Source: Alphaproteobacteria bacterium UBA1301
GTDB taxonomy: Bacteria > Pseudomonadota > Alphaproteobacteria > Micropepsales > Micropepsaceae
Direction of reading: 5' to 3'
Length of the DNA: 64,000 nt
NCBI GenBank assembly: GCA_002307725.1
Contig: DBUB01000010.1
Coordinates: 434,001-498,000 of the forward strand
Part shown: positions 33,444 through 43,317 of the stretch, in pieces
Numbering within the stretch: position 1 is the first letter of the stretch
How the letters are laid out: each line of letters opens with the position of its first letter
The notes under the pieces: generated by a model
Databases searched by the model: none
Told to the model about the DNA's origin: nothing
What the model saw: the letters and a program-made list of their open reading frames with translations, nothing else
Made by a program: the position numbers and the translations under genes

Positions 33444-34067
33444 GTGTCACCGATAACTTTGCTTTTGTCGCTGTTTGCCGTTGATTTCCTGTGTGCGGCG
33501 ACGCCTGGACCGGCCTTTGTCGGAATTTCCCAGATCGCCGCTCGTTACGGCGCGCGTTCGGGGCTGGTGGCAACCGGCGGCTTGCTCGTCTCGGCCTGGA
33601 TTTATTGTGCCGTGGTTCTGTCCGGCCTGACGATCCTGTTTCGCATCGCGCCCTGGCTTTATTTGGTGCTGAAGGTGGCGGGCGGGGGCTATCTCATCTG
33701 GATCGGCATCCAGTTCCTACGCGCCGGCAAGTCGCCCGAGACCGCCCGCGAAACTCGCGCCGCAGCGCTGTCGGATTCCGTGAGCGCCCGCAACGGCCTG
33801 TTGATCGGCCTCACCAACCCCAAGGCCATGGTCTATTTCGGCTCGATCTTCACGCTGTTCCTGAAACCCGGCGCGCCGCTGTGGCTCGACTTTGGCGCGG
33901 TCGGCATCGTCACCTTCGACGTCACAGTCTGGTACAGCTTCGTCGCGCTGTTGTTCTCCCGCCCGCAGGTGCGCCGCAGCTATGAGCGCTTCGGCCACTG
34001 GATCGAGCGTTTTGCTGGCGCCGCCATGGTCGCTTTTGGCCTCAGATTGGTTCTTTCCAAGGATTAG
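33444..34067 (+). CDS. LysE/RhtB-family transporter
   Basis: A 207-aa inner-membrane exporter with about six helices. The N-terminal family motif is clear (ATPGPAFVGISQIAARYGARSG), as are LYLVLKVAGGGYLIWIGIQF and NGLLIGLTNPKAMVYFGSIF. By family it exports amino acids such as lysine, homoserine or threonine; the actual substrate is not evident. It starts at GTG 33444 with AAGGA 8 bases upstream. Confidence 0.9.
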   Translation: MSPITLLLSLFAVDFLCAATPGPAFVGISQIAARYGARSGLVATGGLLVSAWIYCAVVLSGLTILFRIAPWLYLVLKVAGGGYLIWIGIQFLRAGKSPETARETRAAALSDSVSARNGLLIGLTNPKAMVYFGSIFTLFLKPGAPLWLDFGAVGIVTFDVTVWYSFVALLFSRPQVRRSYERFGHWIERFAGAAMVAFGLRLVLSKD

Positions 34068-34115
34068 CTCGTACTCCGATGCGCAAAACTCGGCGTTATT
34101 GGTCACCTTTTGTTC

Positions 34116-34144
34116 TTGACAGAACATATGGCGAACAATAATCT
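34116..34144 (+). promoter_or_regulatory. Promoter with embedded LexA (SOS) box
   Basis: The -35 TTGACA (34116-34121) and a -10-like TAATCT (34139-34144) are separated by 17 bases. The spacer holds GAAC-ATATGGC-GAAC (34122-34136), an exact GAAC-N7-GAAC, which is the reverse complement of the alphaproteobacterial LexA box GTTC-N7-GTTC. LexA bound here would block RNA polymerase. The first gene downstream is the small membrane protein at 34192, then a DUF3788 gene and dnaE. The match is direct; LexA binding is inferred. Confidence 0.75.
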
Positions 34145-34191
34145 GTGCACAACGTTGTGGACAGACGGTTGATAACCCCCGGGAGGCGATA

Positions 34192-34296
34192 ATGGCTTGG
34201 TTCAAGGACGCCGTGGCAGGCATTGGTTTGATTGTCTTTTTCGCTTCCAGCTTTTTCCTGGTGAGCGCCGCTCAGTCGCTTCTGATCGTCGGTTGA
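34192..34296 (+). CDS. 34-aa single-helix membrane protein, SidA-like SOS candidate
   Basis: A 34-codon gene with a near-ideal ribosome site (GGGAGG at 34181-34186, spacing 5). It encodes a short polar N-terminus (MAWFKDAVAG), one hydrophobic helix (IGLIVFFASSFFLVSAA) and a short tail. The LexA-box promoter ends about 50 bases upstream. Caulobacter SidA is a 29-aa inner-membrane protein made under LexA control that blocks division at the FtsW/FtsN level. Size, topology and regulation here match that description; sequence homology could not be tested. It lies upstream of dnaE, separated by one gene. If not SidA-like, it is still a likely DNA-damage-induced membrane microprotein. Confidence 0.7.
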   Translation: MAWFKDAVAGIGLIVFFASSFFLVSAAQSLLIVG

Positions 34297-34387
34297 TATT
34301 TCGCGCGTTGCTGTGGATGGAACCTCAAATGGTCTTCTGGCCGTGACCTGCAAGCCATAAACCTATCGGGTGCATAGAGAGCAAACC

Positions 34388-34813
34388 ATGACAGGAGCGG
34401 CAGTGCGGCAGGACGTCGTTCCCCCCACCTCGGCCGAACTGCATGCCGCCCTCGGCAAGAGCACCTCGGCTTGGCCGCAGATCGTCAGTGGGTTGGAGGA
34501 ACTTTACGGCCCTCTGACCCTGGAATGGCACCCGTCTGATCTGGCTTTTGGTCGCCTGTGCCTGGTCCGCCACCAGGATCGCATTCTGGTCTATCTGATC
34601 CCGATGGCCGGGCAGCTCTTGGTCGGGGTGGTTTTGGGCGGTTACGCCTATCACTTGGCGATGGGCTCCAGCCTGCGCCCGGCGATCAAGCAGATGTTGG
34701 CGGACACCAAGCCAAACGGCGAGGGGCGGGGCATCCGTTTTGTCGTGAAGACCGAAGCCGACATCGCCGAAGTCCTCACCCTGGTCGAATGCATCGTGGC
34801 GGCGGAGGCGTAG
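34388..34813 (+). CDS. DUF3788-like protein
   Basis: A 141-aa protein that starts at ATG 34388 and ends 3 bases before dnaE. The layout resembles DUF3788: AWPQIVSGLEELYGPLTLEWHP, a basic strand pair (LCLVRHQDRILVYLIPMAG), QLLVGVVLGGYAYHLA, then GEGRGIRFVVKTEADIAEVL. The family has no established biochemical role. Tight linkage to dnaE and the LexA-box promoter upstream suggest expression with both, possibly in DNA stress, as an inference. Confidence 0.6.
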   Translation: MTGAAVRQDVVPPTSAELHAALGKSTSAWPQIVSGLEELYGPLTLEWHPSDLAFGRLCLVRHQDRILVYLIPMAGQLLVGVVLGGYAYHLAMGSSLRPAIKQMLADTKPNGEGRGIRFVVKTEADIAEVLTLVECIVAAEA

Positions 34814-34816
34814 GCA

Positions 34817-37800
34817 GTGGCTGAGGCAAGGAAACCGGCCGGGTTTGTCCATCTTCGGGTGAAGAGCGCCTATTCGCTGATCGAAGGTGCCATCCGTCCC
34901 AAGGAACTCGCCAAGCTCTGCGTCGAGAACGCCATGCCGGCGGTCGCCGTCACCGACGTCAACAACCTGTTCGGTGTGTTCGATTGGACCGACGTGGTGA
35001 TCAAGGCAGGCGTGCAGCCGATCGTCGGGTGCATGTTGGCGGTCGAACTGACCGGCGCCCAGACGCTCGGCTCTAAGCCCAAGCCGCCGTACTTACCGAT
35101 CTATGTGCAGAACGAGAAGGGCTATCTCAATCTCTGCAAGCTGCTGTCGGCCGCTTATCTCGAAGTCGATCCCGGCGACTGGCCGCATGTGCCGGCAGCA
35201 ACGCTGGCCAAATACAGCGAAGGCATTATCGCGATCACCGGCGGTCCCGGTGGGCCGCTCAACAAGCTGGTGGAATCCGGCCAGATGGACGCGGCGGAAG
35301 CCGTGCTCGACAAGCTGTCGGACATCTTCCCCAACCGGCTTTATGTCGAATTGCAGCGCCACGGCCTGCCGGAGGAACGCGCCGCCGAAAACGGGTTGAT
35401 CGATTTCGCTTACGCTAAGCGCTTACCGCTGGTCGCCACCAACGACGTGCATTTCGGCAAAGAAGATATGTACGAGGCGCACGATGCGTTGCTGTGCATT
35501 GCTGATGCCACCTATGTGTCGGTGGAAGATCGCCGCCGGGTGACGCGTGAGCATCGCTTCAAGTCCGCGGCCGAGATGGCGGCGCAATTTGCCGATCTGC
35601 CGGAAGCCATTGCCAACACGCTCGAGATCGCGCGCCGCTGCGCCGCCAAGCCGATCAAGCGTCATCCGCTGCTGCCGATTTTCGTTCCGGCGTCGGGGCT
35701 TTCCGCCGAAGAGGAATTGAAGGCGCAAGCCGAAGCGGGTCTCGAACGCCGTCTTGCCAAGCACGGGCTTTATGCCGACCGCAAGGTCTATGACGAACGT
35801 CTCGCCTACGAACTCGACATCATTATAAAAATGAAGTTCCCCGGCTACTTCTTAATCGTGTCGGACTTCATGAAGTGGACGCGCGGGCAGGGCATTCCGG
35901 TCGGCGTTCGCGGATCGGGCGCGGCGTCGTTGGTGGCGTGGTCGCTCGACATCACCAACCTTGATCCCTTGCGCTTTGGTCTGTTCTTCGAGCGCTTCCT
36001 CAACCCGGAACGCATCTCGATGCCGGACTTCGACATCGACTTTTGTCAGGAGCGGCGCGACGAGGTCGTGCATTACGTGCGCGACAAATACGGCCACGAC
36101 AAGGTCGGTCATATTCTGGCGCTCGGCTCGCTCCAGGCGCGTGCCGCGGTGCGCGATGTCGGTCGTGTCTTGCAAATGCCGCTTGGTTTGGTCGACCGCA
36201 TCGCCAAGCTGATCCCCGGCCAGCCCGGCAAGCACATCACCATCGACGAAGCGATCGAGGGCGAACCGCGGCTGCAACAGATCGCCGAACAGGAGCCAAT
36301 CGCCGAACGCCTGTTTTCCATCGCCAAGAAAGTGGAAGGGCTTTACCGCAACGTTTCCACCCATCCGGCCGGCGTCATCATCGGCGACCGCCCGCTCGAT
36401 GAACTGCTGCCGCTTTATTTGGATCCGCGTTCCGACGTGCCGGTGGCGCAGTTCGATTACAAGGGTTCGGAAAAATCAGGTCTGGTGAAGTTCGACTTTC
36501 TCGGCCTCAAAACCCTGACGGTGATCGCCAAGGCGCAAGACCTGATCCGCAAGCGTGGCATCGAACTCGACACCCAGTCGATCGATTTCACCGACAAGCC
36601 GACCTTCGAGATGCTGGCGAAGGGCGACAGCGTCGGCGTGTTCCAGCTTGAATCGACGGGCATGCGCGATCTGATGCGCAAGATGAAGCCCGACCACATC
36701 AACGATCTTGTGGCGCTTGTGGCGCTCTATCGCCCGGGTCCGATGGATTCGATCCCGAAATACATCGCGGTCAAGAACGGCCGCGAACAGCCGGAGTATC
36801 TGCATCCCAAGCTCGAGCCGATCCTGAAAGAAACCTACGGCGTGATGACGTATCAGGAAGACGTCATGCACATCGCCCAGGAGCTGGCCGGCTACACCAT
36901 GGGCCAAGCCGACAATCTGCGCCGCGCCATGGGCAAGAAGATCGTCGCGGAAATGGTCAAGGAGCGCGAACGCTTCTTGAAAGGCGCGTCCGAGCGCGGC
37001 GTACTTCCCGCCGTGGCCGAGCAGATTTTCGATCAGGCCGCCAAGTTCGCCGGTTATGGCTTCAACAAAGGCCACGCCGCGGCTTATGCCCAGGTCGCCT
37101 ATCAGACGGCGTATTTGAAGGCGAATTATCCGGTCGAATTCCTCGCTGCCTCGATGACCCTCGACATCGGCAACACCGACCGGCTCAACGTTTTCCGCCA
37201 GGAAGCGCAGCGTCTCGGCATCAAAGTGCTGCCGCCCGACGTCAACCGCTCAACGGCCGTGTTCTCGGTCGATGCCGAGAAGAAGGAAATCTATTACGCG
37301 CTGGCGGCGGTGAAAGGCGTTGGCCGTCAGGCGATGGATCATCTGGTCGAGGTGCGCAATGAGGGCGGCCGCTTCAAATCGCTGGCCGATTTTGCCTCCC
37401 GCATCGATCCCAAACAGATCAACAAGCGCGTGTTCGAAAATCTGGTGCGCGCTGGGGCGTTCGACGGCCTGGGCAAGAACCGCCGCCAGATGGTGGAGGG
37501 TGCCGACGTCATCCTTGCCGCCGCCCAAGCCGCGGCAAGCGAGCGCGACAGCGGACAAGTTAGCCTGTTCGGCAGCGGGCCGTCCAAGGCCGAGCTGCGC
37601 TTGCCGTCCGTCGCCGATTGGCCGCCGCATGAGCGTCTGGGCGAAGAATTCGGCGCCATGGGCTTCTATCTATCGGGCCATCCGCTGGATCAGTACGCGG
37701 TCGCGCTGAAGCGCTTGCAGGCGGTGACCTACGCCGAAGTGCTGGAGGACCGTCGCAGCGCCTCGACGCCGATTTTGGCGGGCACGGTGATCAAGAAGTC

Positions 37801-38239
37801 GGAGCGTCGCGGCAAGAACGATCAGATGTACGCCTTCGTGTCGTTCTCCGATCCCACCGGCATGTACGAGGTGATGTTCTTCTCCGAAGTGCTGGCCGCC
37901 TCACGCCATTTGCTCGATGCCGGCACGTCGGTGCTGATCAAGCTGGTGGCAACCTGGGAAGGCGAGGAGCTGAAGCTGCGCGCCACCTGGGTGAAGGACC
38001 TCGACACCGAAGCCGTACACGCGGGCGAAGGTCTGCGTCTGCACGTGAGCGACGCCGCGGCCATTTCCGGCATCGCCGCGCAACTGCGCACCCCTGGCAA
38101 AGGTGTGATCACGCTGGTGGTGCCCGGCGGCGCTGGCGAGGAAGTCGAAATCGCCCTGCCCAAACGCCACCAGGTCACCACTGCCCTGAAAGACACCCTG
38201 CGCGTCATCCCGGGCGTAGCGGAAGTGGAGTCGGTCTAG
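34817..38239 (+). CDS. dnaE: DNA polymerase III subunit alpha
   Basis: The replicative polymerase catalytic subunit (1140 aa). The N-terminal PHP domain begins HLRVKSAYSLIEGAIRPKEL. The family C polymerase active site includes GSGAASLVAWSLDITNLDPL and the catalytic acidic motif MPDFDIDFCQERRDEV; the middle has YRPGPMDSIPKYI, and the C-terminal half has helix-hairpin-helix and OB-fold regions. Full length for DnaE1, so this is the replicative, not the error-prone DnaE2, form. It starts at a GTG. Confidence 0.97.
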   Translation: MAEARKPAGFVHLRVKSAYSLIEGAIRPKELAKLCVENAMPAVAVTDVNNLFGVFDWTDVVIKAGVQPIVGCMLAVELTGAQTLGSKPKPPYLPIYVQNEKGYLNLCKLLSAAYLEVDPGDWPHVPAATLAKYSEGIIAITGGPGGPLNKLVESGQMDAAEAVLDKLSDIFPNRLYVELQRHGLPEERAAENGLIDFAYAKRLPLVATNDVHFGKEDMYEAHDALLCIADATYVSVEDRRRVTREHRFKSAAEMAAQFADLPEAIANTLEIARRCAAKPIKRHPLLPIFVPASGLSAEEELKAQAEAGLERRLAKHGLYADRKVYDERLAYELDIIIKMKFPGYFLIVSDFMKWTRGQGIPVGVRGSGAASLVAWSLDITNLDPLRFGLFFERFLNPERISMPDFDIDFCQERRDEVVHYVRDKYGHDKVGHILALGSLQARAAVRDVGRVLQMPLGLVDRIAKLIPGQPGKHITIDEAIEGEPRLQQIAEQEPIAERLFSIAKKVEGLYRNVSTHPAGVIIGDRPLDELLPLYLDPRSDVPVAQFDYKGSEKSGLVKFDFLGLKTLTVIAKAQDLIRKRGIELDTQSIDFTDKPTFEMLAKGDSVGVFQLESTGMRDLMRKMKPDHINDLVALVALYRPGPMDSIPKYIAVKNGREQPEYLHPKLEPILKETYGVMTYQEDVMHIAQELAGYTMGQADNLRRAMGKKIVAEMVKERERFLKGASERGVLPAVAEQIFDQAAKFAGYGFNKGHAAAYAQVAYQTAYLKANYPVEFLAASMTLDIGNTDRLNVFRQEAQRLGIKVLPPDVNRSTAVFSVDAEKKEIYYALAAVKGVGRQAMDHLVEVRNEGGRFKSLADFASRIDPKQINKRVFENLVRAGAFDGLGKNRRQMVEGADVILAAAQAAASERDSGQVSLFGSGPSKAELRLPSVADWPPHERLGEEFGAMGFYLSGHPLDQYAVALKRLQAVTYAEVLEDRRSASTPILAGTVIKKSERRGKNDQMYAFVSFSDPTGMYEVMFFSEVLAASRHLLDAGTSVLIKLVATWEGEELKLRATWVKDLDTEAVHAGEGLRLHVSDAAAISGIAAQLRTPGKGVITLVVPGGAGEEVEIALPKRHQVTTALKDTLRVIPGVAEVESV

Positions 38240-38599
38240 CCCATCTTGCATCCCGGCTGACCGGCAGGCGGTTTTACGACCGAATGCGGAGTTTCGTGCG
38301 CCAAAACCGGCCCCACGGGCCCAGTTGCGGGAAATATTCCTGCGCTCAGGCGTCGCCGGGGGTGTAAGTTCTTGTTTTTCCATGCTTCTGGCGCCAGAAC
38401 GTTGGCGTCCGCCCCTTGCCCCGGGCCCTTTCACCCCCTATAACCCGCGCCATTCCGCGCGCGAGGTTGGGTCTCGGGGGGTGTTCCCTCGTCCCCGTCC
38501 GGTGCTGGTTCCCAAAGGAGCGTCCGCGAGAGCGGGAGCGACCAACAAAGAATCGGTAACTCCTCGCGTTAGGTTCAACCGGAAAAGGAGACTTTTTCC
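38240..38599. other. dnaE-rpsB intergenic region and rpsB leader
   Basis: 360 bases between dnaE and rpsB. After the promoter at 38416-38444 the mRNA leader of rpsB is about 150 bases and can form several hairpins. CTCCT (38560-38564) is complementary to the rpsB ribosome site AGGAG (38586-38590), so the site could be hidden in a stem. S2 is known to control its own operon in other bacteria; whether this element does so is inference. No gene was seen. Confidence 0.45.
38416..38444 (+). promoter_or_regulatory. Candidate promoter of the rpsB operon
   Basis: TTGCCC (38416-38421), a 17-base spacer, then TATAAC (38439-38444). This is the best -35/-10 pair between dnaE and rpsB and would start transcription near 38451, giving a leader of about 150 bases. 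Confidence 0.6.
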
Positions 38600-39391
38600 A
38601 TGGCACTGCCAGATTTCACCATGCGCCAACTCCTGGAGTCGGGCGCGCATTTCGGCCATCGTCAACAGCGTTGGAATCCGAAGATGGCGCCGTTCCTCTA
38701 TGGCTCGCGCAACGACATTCACATCATCGACCTGACCCAGACCGTTCCCTTGCTGGCCCAGGCGCTCAAGACGCTGCGCGATGTGGCGGCCGGTGGCGGA
38801 CGTATCCTGTTCGTCGGCACCAAGCGCCAAGCGTCGGAGCCGATTGCGGCGGCGGCCAAGCGCTGCGCCCAGTATTACGTCAATCACCGCTGGCTCGGCG
38901 GCACGCTGACCAACTGGCAGACGATTTCGAACTCGATCAAGCGCCTGCGCATGATCGAAGAGACGCTGGGGTCCGGCCAGGCTTCGGGCCGCACCAAGAA
39001 AGAACTCCTCGGCATGCTGCGTGAGCGCGACAAGCTCGAACGCTCGCTCGGCGGCATCAAGGAAATGGGCGGTCTGCCGAACATGTTGTTTGTGGTCGAC
39101 ACCAACAAGGAAAGCATCGCCATCCAGGAAGCCAAGAAGCTCGGTATTCCGGTGACGGCGATTCTCGACTCCAATTGTGATCCGGACGGCATTGCCTATC
39201 CGATCCCGGGCAATGACGACGCGGCGCGCGCGATTGCGCTCTATTGCGATCTGGTCGCCCGTGCGGTGATCGACGGTTTGTCGGCAAGCCAGATTGATGC
39301 CGGCATCGACACCGGCGCGGCGGAAGAGCTGCCCGATGTGGCTCCGGCGCCGGTCGTTGAAGGCGAAGCGCCTGCCGCCCCGGCGGTATAA
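38600..39391 (+). CDS. rpsB: 30S ribosomal protein S2
   Basis: Small-subunit protein S2 (263 aa), needed for S1 recruitment and initiation. Conserved blocks: MRQLLESGAHFGHRQQRWNPKM, FLYGSRNDIHIIDLTQTVPLL, NHRWLGGTLTNWQTI and YPIPGNDDAARAIALYCDLV. It has an acidic Ala/Pro-rich C-terminal extension, common in this class. A strong AAGGAG precedes the ATG. Confidence 0.98.
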   Translation: MALPDFTMRQLLESGAHFGHRQQRWNPKMAPFLYGSRNDIHIIDLTQTVPLLAQALKTLRDVAAGGGRILFVGTKRQASEPIAAAAKRCAQYYVNHRWLGGTLTNWQTISNSIKRLRMIEETLGSGQASGRTKKELLGMLRERDKLERSLGGIKEMGGLPNMLFVVDTNKESIAIQEAKKLGIPVTAILDSNCDPDGIAYPIPGNDDAARAIALYCDLVARAVIDGLSASQIDAGIDTGAAEELPDVAPAPVVEGEAPAAPAV

Positions 39392-39409
39392 TTTTTACGG
39401 AGAGAAACG

Positions 39410-40330
<921 letters not shown>

Positions 40331-40345
40331 GAAGGCAAGAGAGCC

Positions 40346-41068
40346 ATGTCAGCGCCGATCTACCGCCGCGTACTGTTGAAAGTGTCGGGTGAGGCGCTGA
40401 TGGGCTCCCAGCCCTTCGGCATCGATATTGCCACGGTTGACCGTATCGTGGCCGATGTACGCGATGCGATCCTCGCCGGCACTCAGGTGTGCATGGTGGT
40501 TGGCGGCGGCAATATCTTCCGTGGTGTGTCGGCGGCCGCCGAAGGTATCGACCGTGCCCAGGCCGACTACATGGGCATGCTGGCGACCGTGATGAACGCG
40601 CTCGCCTTGCAGGCCGCGCTCGAACGGGCGGGGCTGGAAAGCCGGGTGCAATCGGCGATCCCGATGCCAACGGTGTGCGAGCCCTTCATCCGCCGCCGGG
40701 CCGAACGGCATCTCGACAAGGGCCGGGTGGTGATCTTCGCCGCCGGTACCGGCAATCCGTTCTTTACCACCGATACGGCGGCGGCCCTCCGGGCGGCGGA
40801 AATGAAATGCGACGCACTGCTTAAGGGAACCAAGGTCGACGGCGTCTACAGCGCCGACCCGGTCAAGGTGAAGGACGCCGTCCGCTACGACACGTTGACC
40901 TATCAAGACGTGTTGTCGCGCGATTTGAAGGTGATGGACGCTTCTGCGGTCAGTCTTTCGCGTGAAAACAAGATTCCGATTGTTGTATTCTCGATTCATG
41001 ATCGTGGTGCGCTTGCCGCGGTGTTACGAGGCGAGGGGCGGGCGACGGTCGTCAGGGAAAGCGCATAG
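40346..41068 (+). CDS. pyrH: Uridylate kinase
   Basis: UMP kinase (240 aa) that makes UDP for nucleic acid, lipid A and peptidoglycan precursors. It has the amino-acid-kinase fold: RVLLKVSGEALMG, MVVGGGNIFRG, ADYMGMLATVMNALALQ and FFTTDTAAALRAAEM, with KGTKVDGVYSADP near the end. Its place between tsf and frr is typical. Confidence 0.97.
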   Translation: MSAPIYRRVLLKVSGEALMGSQPFGIDIATVDRIVADVRDAILAGTQVCMVVGGGNIFRGVSAAAEGIDRAQADYMGMLATVMNALALQAALERAGLESRVQSAIPMPTVCEPFIRRRAERHLDKGRVVIFAAGTGNPFFTTDTAAALRAAEMKCDALLKGTKVDGVYSADPVKVKDAVRYDTLTYQDVLSRDLKVMDASAVSLSRENKIPIVVFSIHDRGALAAVLRGEGRATVVRESA

Positions 41069-41077
41069 GAGGCACAT

Positions 41078-41638
41078 ATGGCCGAAACCTACAGCAAAGA
41101 CGAAACCGACCGCCGCATGCAGGCGGCCGTCGCGGCAGCGAAGCAGGATTTTTCCGGTCTTCGCACGGGTCGCGCTTCACCGCATCTGCTCGACACCGTG
41201 AACGTGGAAGCGTACGGCCAGAAGATGCACATCAGCCAGCTTGGCACCATCTCGACCCCCGAACCGCGTCTTCTGACGCTGCAGGTGTGGGACAAGAGCA
41301 TGGTTAAGCATGTCGACAAGGCCATCCGCGACAGTGGTCTCGGCCTCAATCCGCAGGTCGATGGCCAGTTGCTGCGCATTCCAATTCCGCCGCTCAACGA
41401 AGAACGCCGCAAGGAACTGGTCAAGCACGCCCACAAGAGCGCCGAAGCCGGCCGCATTTCCATCCGCAATATCCGCCGCGATGGCATGGAACTGCTGAAG
41501 AAGCTCGAAAAAGACCACAAAATCAGCCAGGACGACCAGCATAAACACGGCGAGGAGTTGCAGAAGCTGACCGACGTGCGCATCAAGGAAGTCGATGACG
41601 CGCTGGCGGCCAAGGAAAAGGAGATCATGCAGGTCTGA
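41078..41638 (+). CDS. frr: Ribosome recycling factor
   Basis: RRF (186 aa), which splits post-termination ribosomes with EF-G. The three-helix bundle is evident: FSGLRTGRASPHLLDTVNVE, PEPRLLTLQVWDKSMVKHVD, and IPIPPLNEERRKELVKHAHK, then a long charged coiled-coil to the end. AGGAGG precedes the start. Confidence 0.98.
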   Translation: MAETYSKDETDRRMQAAVAAAKQDFSGLRTGRASPHLLDTVNVEAYGQKMHISQLGTISTPEPRLLTLQVWDKSMVKHVDKAIRDSGLGLNPQVDGQLLRIPIPPLNEERRKELVKHAHKSAEAGRISIRNIRRDGMELLKKLEKDHKISQDDQHKHGEELQKLTDVRIKEVDDALAAKEKEIMQV

Positions 41639-41719
41639 CGCGCGGTAGTTGCTCTACAACGCGTTAGAGTCCAGCATGAGTGTTCGTAATCGCGCTTGGG
41701 ACGGGGCAGGGATCAGGAA

Positions 41720-42454
41720 ATGGCTGCTCAGCAGCATAAGGAAACCCTCCCGCGGCATGTCGCCATCATCATGGACGGCAACGGCCGTTGGGCGCGCAAG
41801 CGCCATCTGCCGCGTCAGGCCGGTCACGTCGCTGGTGTGAATGCGGTGCGCGAAGTTGTACGCGCCGCCATCGACGCCGGCCTCGAAGCGCTGACGCTCT
41901 ATGCCTTTTCCTCCGAGAACTGGAAGCGTCCGGCGATAGAGGTGGGGGCCTTGATGGGCTTGTTCCGCCTCTATTTCCGCAACGACATCCACGAGATCGC
42001 CGAGCTCGGCGCCCGGGTACGGATCATCGGCAATCGTACCCGCGTCGATCCCGACATCCGCAAGATGATCGAGGAATCCGAGCACCAGACTGCCGGTAAC
42101 ACCGGCATGAACCTGATTTTCGCCTTTGACTACGGTGGCCAAGAAGAGATTGTCGCGGCGGTGCGCGAACTGGCCCGGGCCGCCAAGGAAGGCCGCCTCG
42201 ATCCCGAGACCATCACGCCGGAACTGGTGTCGTCGCGCCTGTTCACGAACGGCCTGCCGGAACCCGATCTCGTCATCCGTACCTCGGGCGAGCGGCGGCT
42301 CTCGAATTTCCTGTTGTGGCAGTCGGCGTATGCCGAACTGTTGTTTGTCGATACTCTTTGGCCCGATTTTGGCCGCGCGGAGTTCATGGACGCCCTCGAG
42401 CAGTTCACGCAACGCGAGCGCCGGTTCGGAGCCTTGCCGGAAGCGGTGGCGTGA
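41720..42454 (+). CDS. uppS: Isoprenyl transferase (undecaprenyl diphosphate synthase)
   Basis: A cis-prenyltransferase (244 aa) that builds the lipid carrier for peptidoglycan and O-antigen. The signature HVAIIMDGNGRWARKRHLPR carries the catalytic Asp; LYAFSSENWKRP and the C-terminal DLVIRTSGERRLSNFLLWQS bind substrates. ATG 41720 gives the normal N-terminus. The stop overlaps the GTG start of cdsA (GTGA). Confidence 0.97.
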   Translation: MAAQQHKETLPRHVAIIMDGNGRWARKRHLPRQAGHVAGVNAVREVVRAAIDAGLEALTLYAFSSENWKRPAIEVGALMGLFRLYFRNDIHEIAELGARVRIIGNRTRVDPDIRKMIEESEHQTAGNTGMNLIFAFDYGGQEEIVAAVRELARAAKEGRLDPETITPELVSSRLFTNGLPEPDLVIRTSGERRLSNFLLWQSAYAELLFVDTLWPDFGRAEFMDALEQFTQRERRFGALPEAVA

Positions 42455-43317
42455 AGAAGAACGGCGACAGCGAGGCGATGGCTCCGGGCCTCAAGGCGGT
42501 CAAGTTCTCCCGCGACTGGATCACCCGTCCGTTCTTTGCCGTTGTGCTGGGAGCGGCGGTGCTTTTCGCCATCTTCAAGGGCAAGCCCTATCTCGAAATT
42601 GTCGCCGCTGTCGCGGTTATGTTGGCCGCGCGCGAATGGCATCGCCTGGTCGGCAGAGGCCGCTATAGCGCTGAGTTGATCGCCTCGGTGATCGTGCTGT
42701 GGACGTCCCTCGGCGCCTTCATCGTCTGGCCGCACGATCATCTGTTGCCGCTGCTCCTGCTCGTTGCGGGGACGGCGCTGGTCTTCACCGTCGCGCTGCT
42801 GCGCCACAACAATCCGGTCTGGCAGGCGGCAGGGGTCGCCTATCTCGGCTTGCCGGCGCTGGCAGTCATCGCGCTGCGCGATTTCACGCCGCACGGCGAA
42901 TGGGTGCTGGTTGGCCTGTTCCTGATCGTCTGGGCCACCGACACCGGTGCTTTGTTTGCTGGCAACCTGATTGGCGGTCCAAGGTTGGCGCCCGTGTTGT
43001 CACCCAACAAAACCTGGGCCGGTTTTATCGGCGGCATGATCTCGGCCGCCGTGATCGAAGCAATTTTCCTCCTGATCCTGGGCGGACACGCCGTTTTGGG
43101 AGCGGTGCTCGGCGGCGGCATGGCGGTGATCGCCCATCTCGGTGACCTGTTCGAGTCCTGGGCTAAGCGTTGTTTTCACGTTAAGGACTCCGGCTCGATG
43201 ATTCCCGGGCACGGGGGTGTGCTCGATCGCATTGATTCAACCCTGGCCACATTGGTGGTCTTGGCCGTGCTTGTGCTGATGCTCAAGCTCGATCCACTGT
43301 TCGGAGCGTTTTCATGA
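42451..43317 (+). CDS. cdsA: Phosphatidate cytidylyltransferase
   Basis: Integral-membrane enzyme (288 aa) that converts phosphatidate and CTP to CDP-diacylglycerol. About eight helices are predicted. The family signature SWAKRCFHVKDSGSMIPGHG, then GVLDRIDSTLA is complete near the C-terminus, and WATDTGALFAGNLIGGPRLA precedes it. GTG 42451 overlaps the uppS stop; ATG 42478 is an alternative start with a GAGG nearby. Confidence 0.94.
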   Translation: MKKNGDSEAMAPGLKAVKFSRDWITRPFFAVVLGAAVLFAIFKGKPYLEIVAAVAVMLAAREWHRLVGRGRYSAELIASVIVLWTSLGAFIVWPHDHLLPLLLLVAGTALVFTVALLRHNNPVWQAAGVAYLGLPALAVIALRDFTPHGEWVLVGLFLIVWATDTGALFAGNLIGGPRLAPVLSPNKTWAGFIGGMISAAVIEAIFLLILGGHAVLGAVLGGGMAVIAHLGDLFESWAKRCFHVKDSGSMIPGHGGVLDRIDSTLATLVVLAVLVLMLKLDPLFGAFS

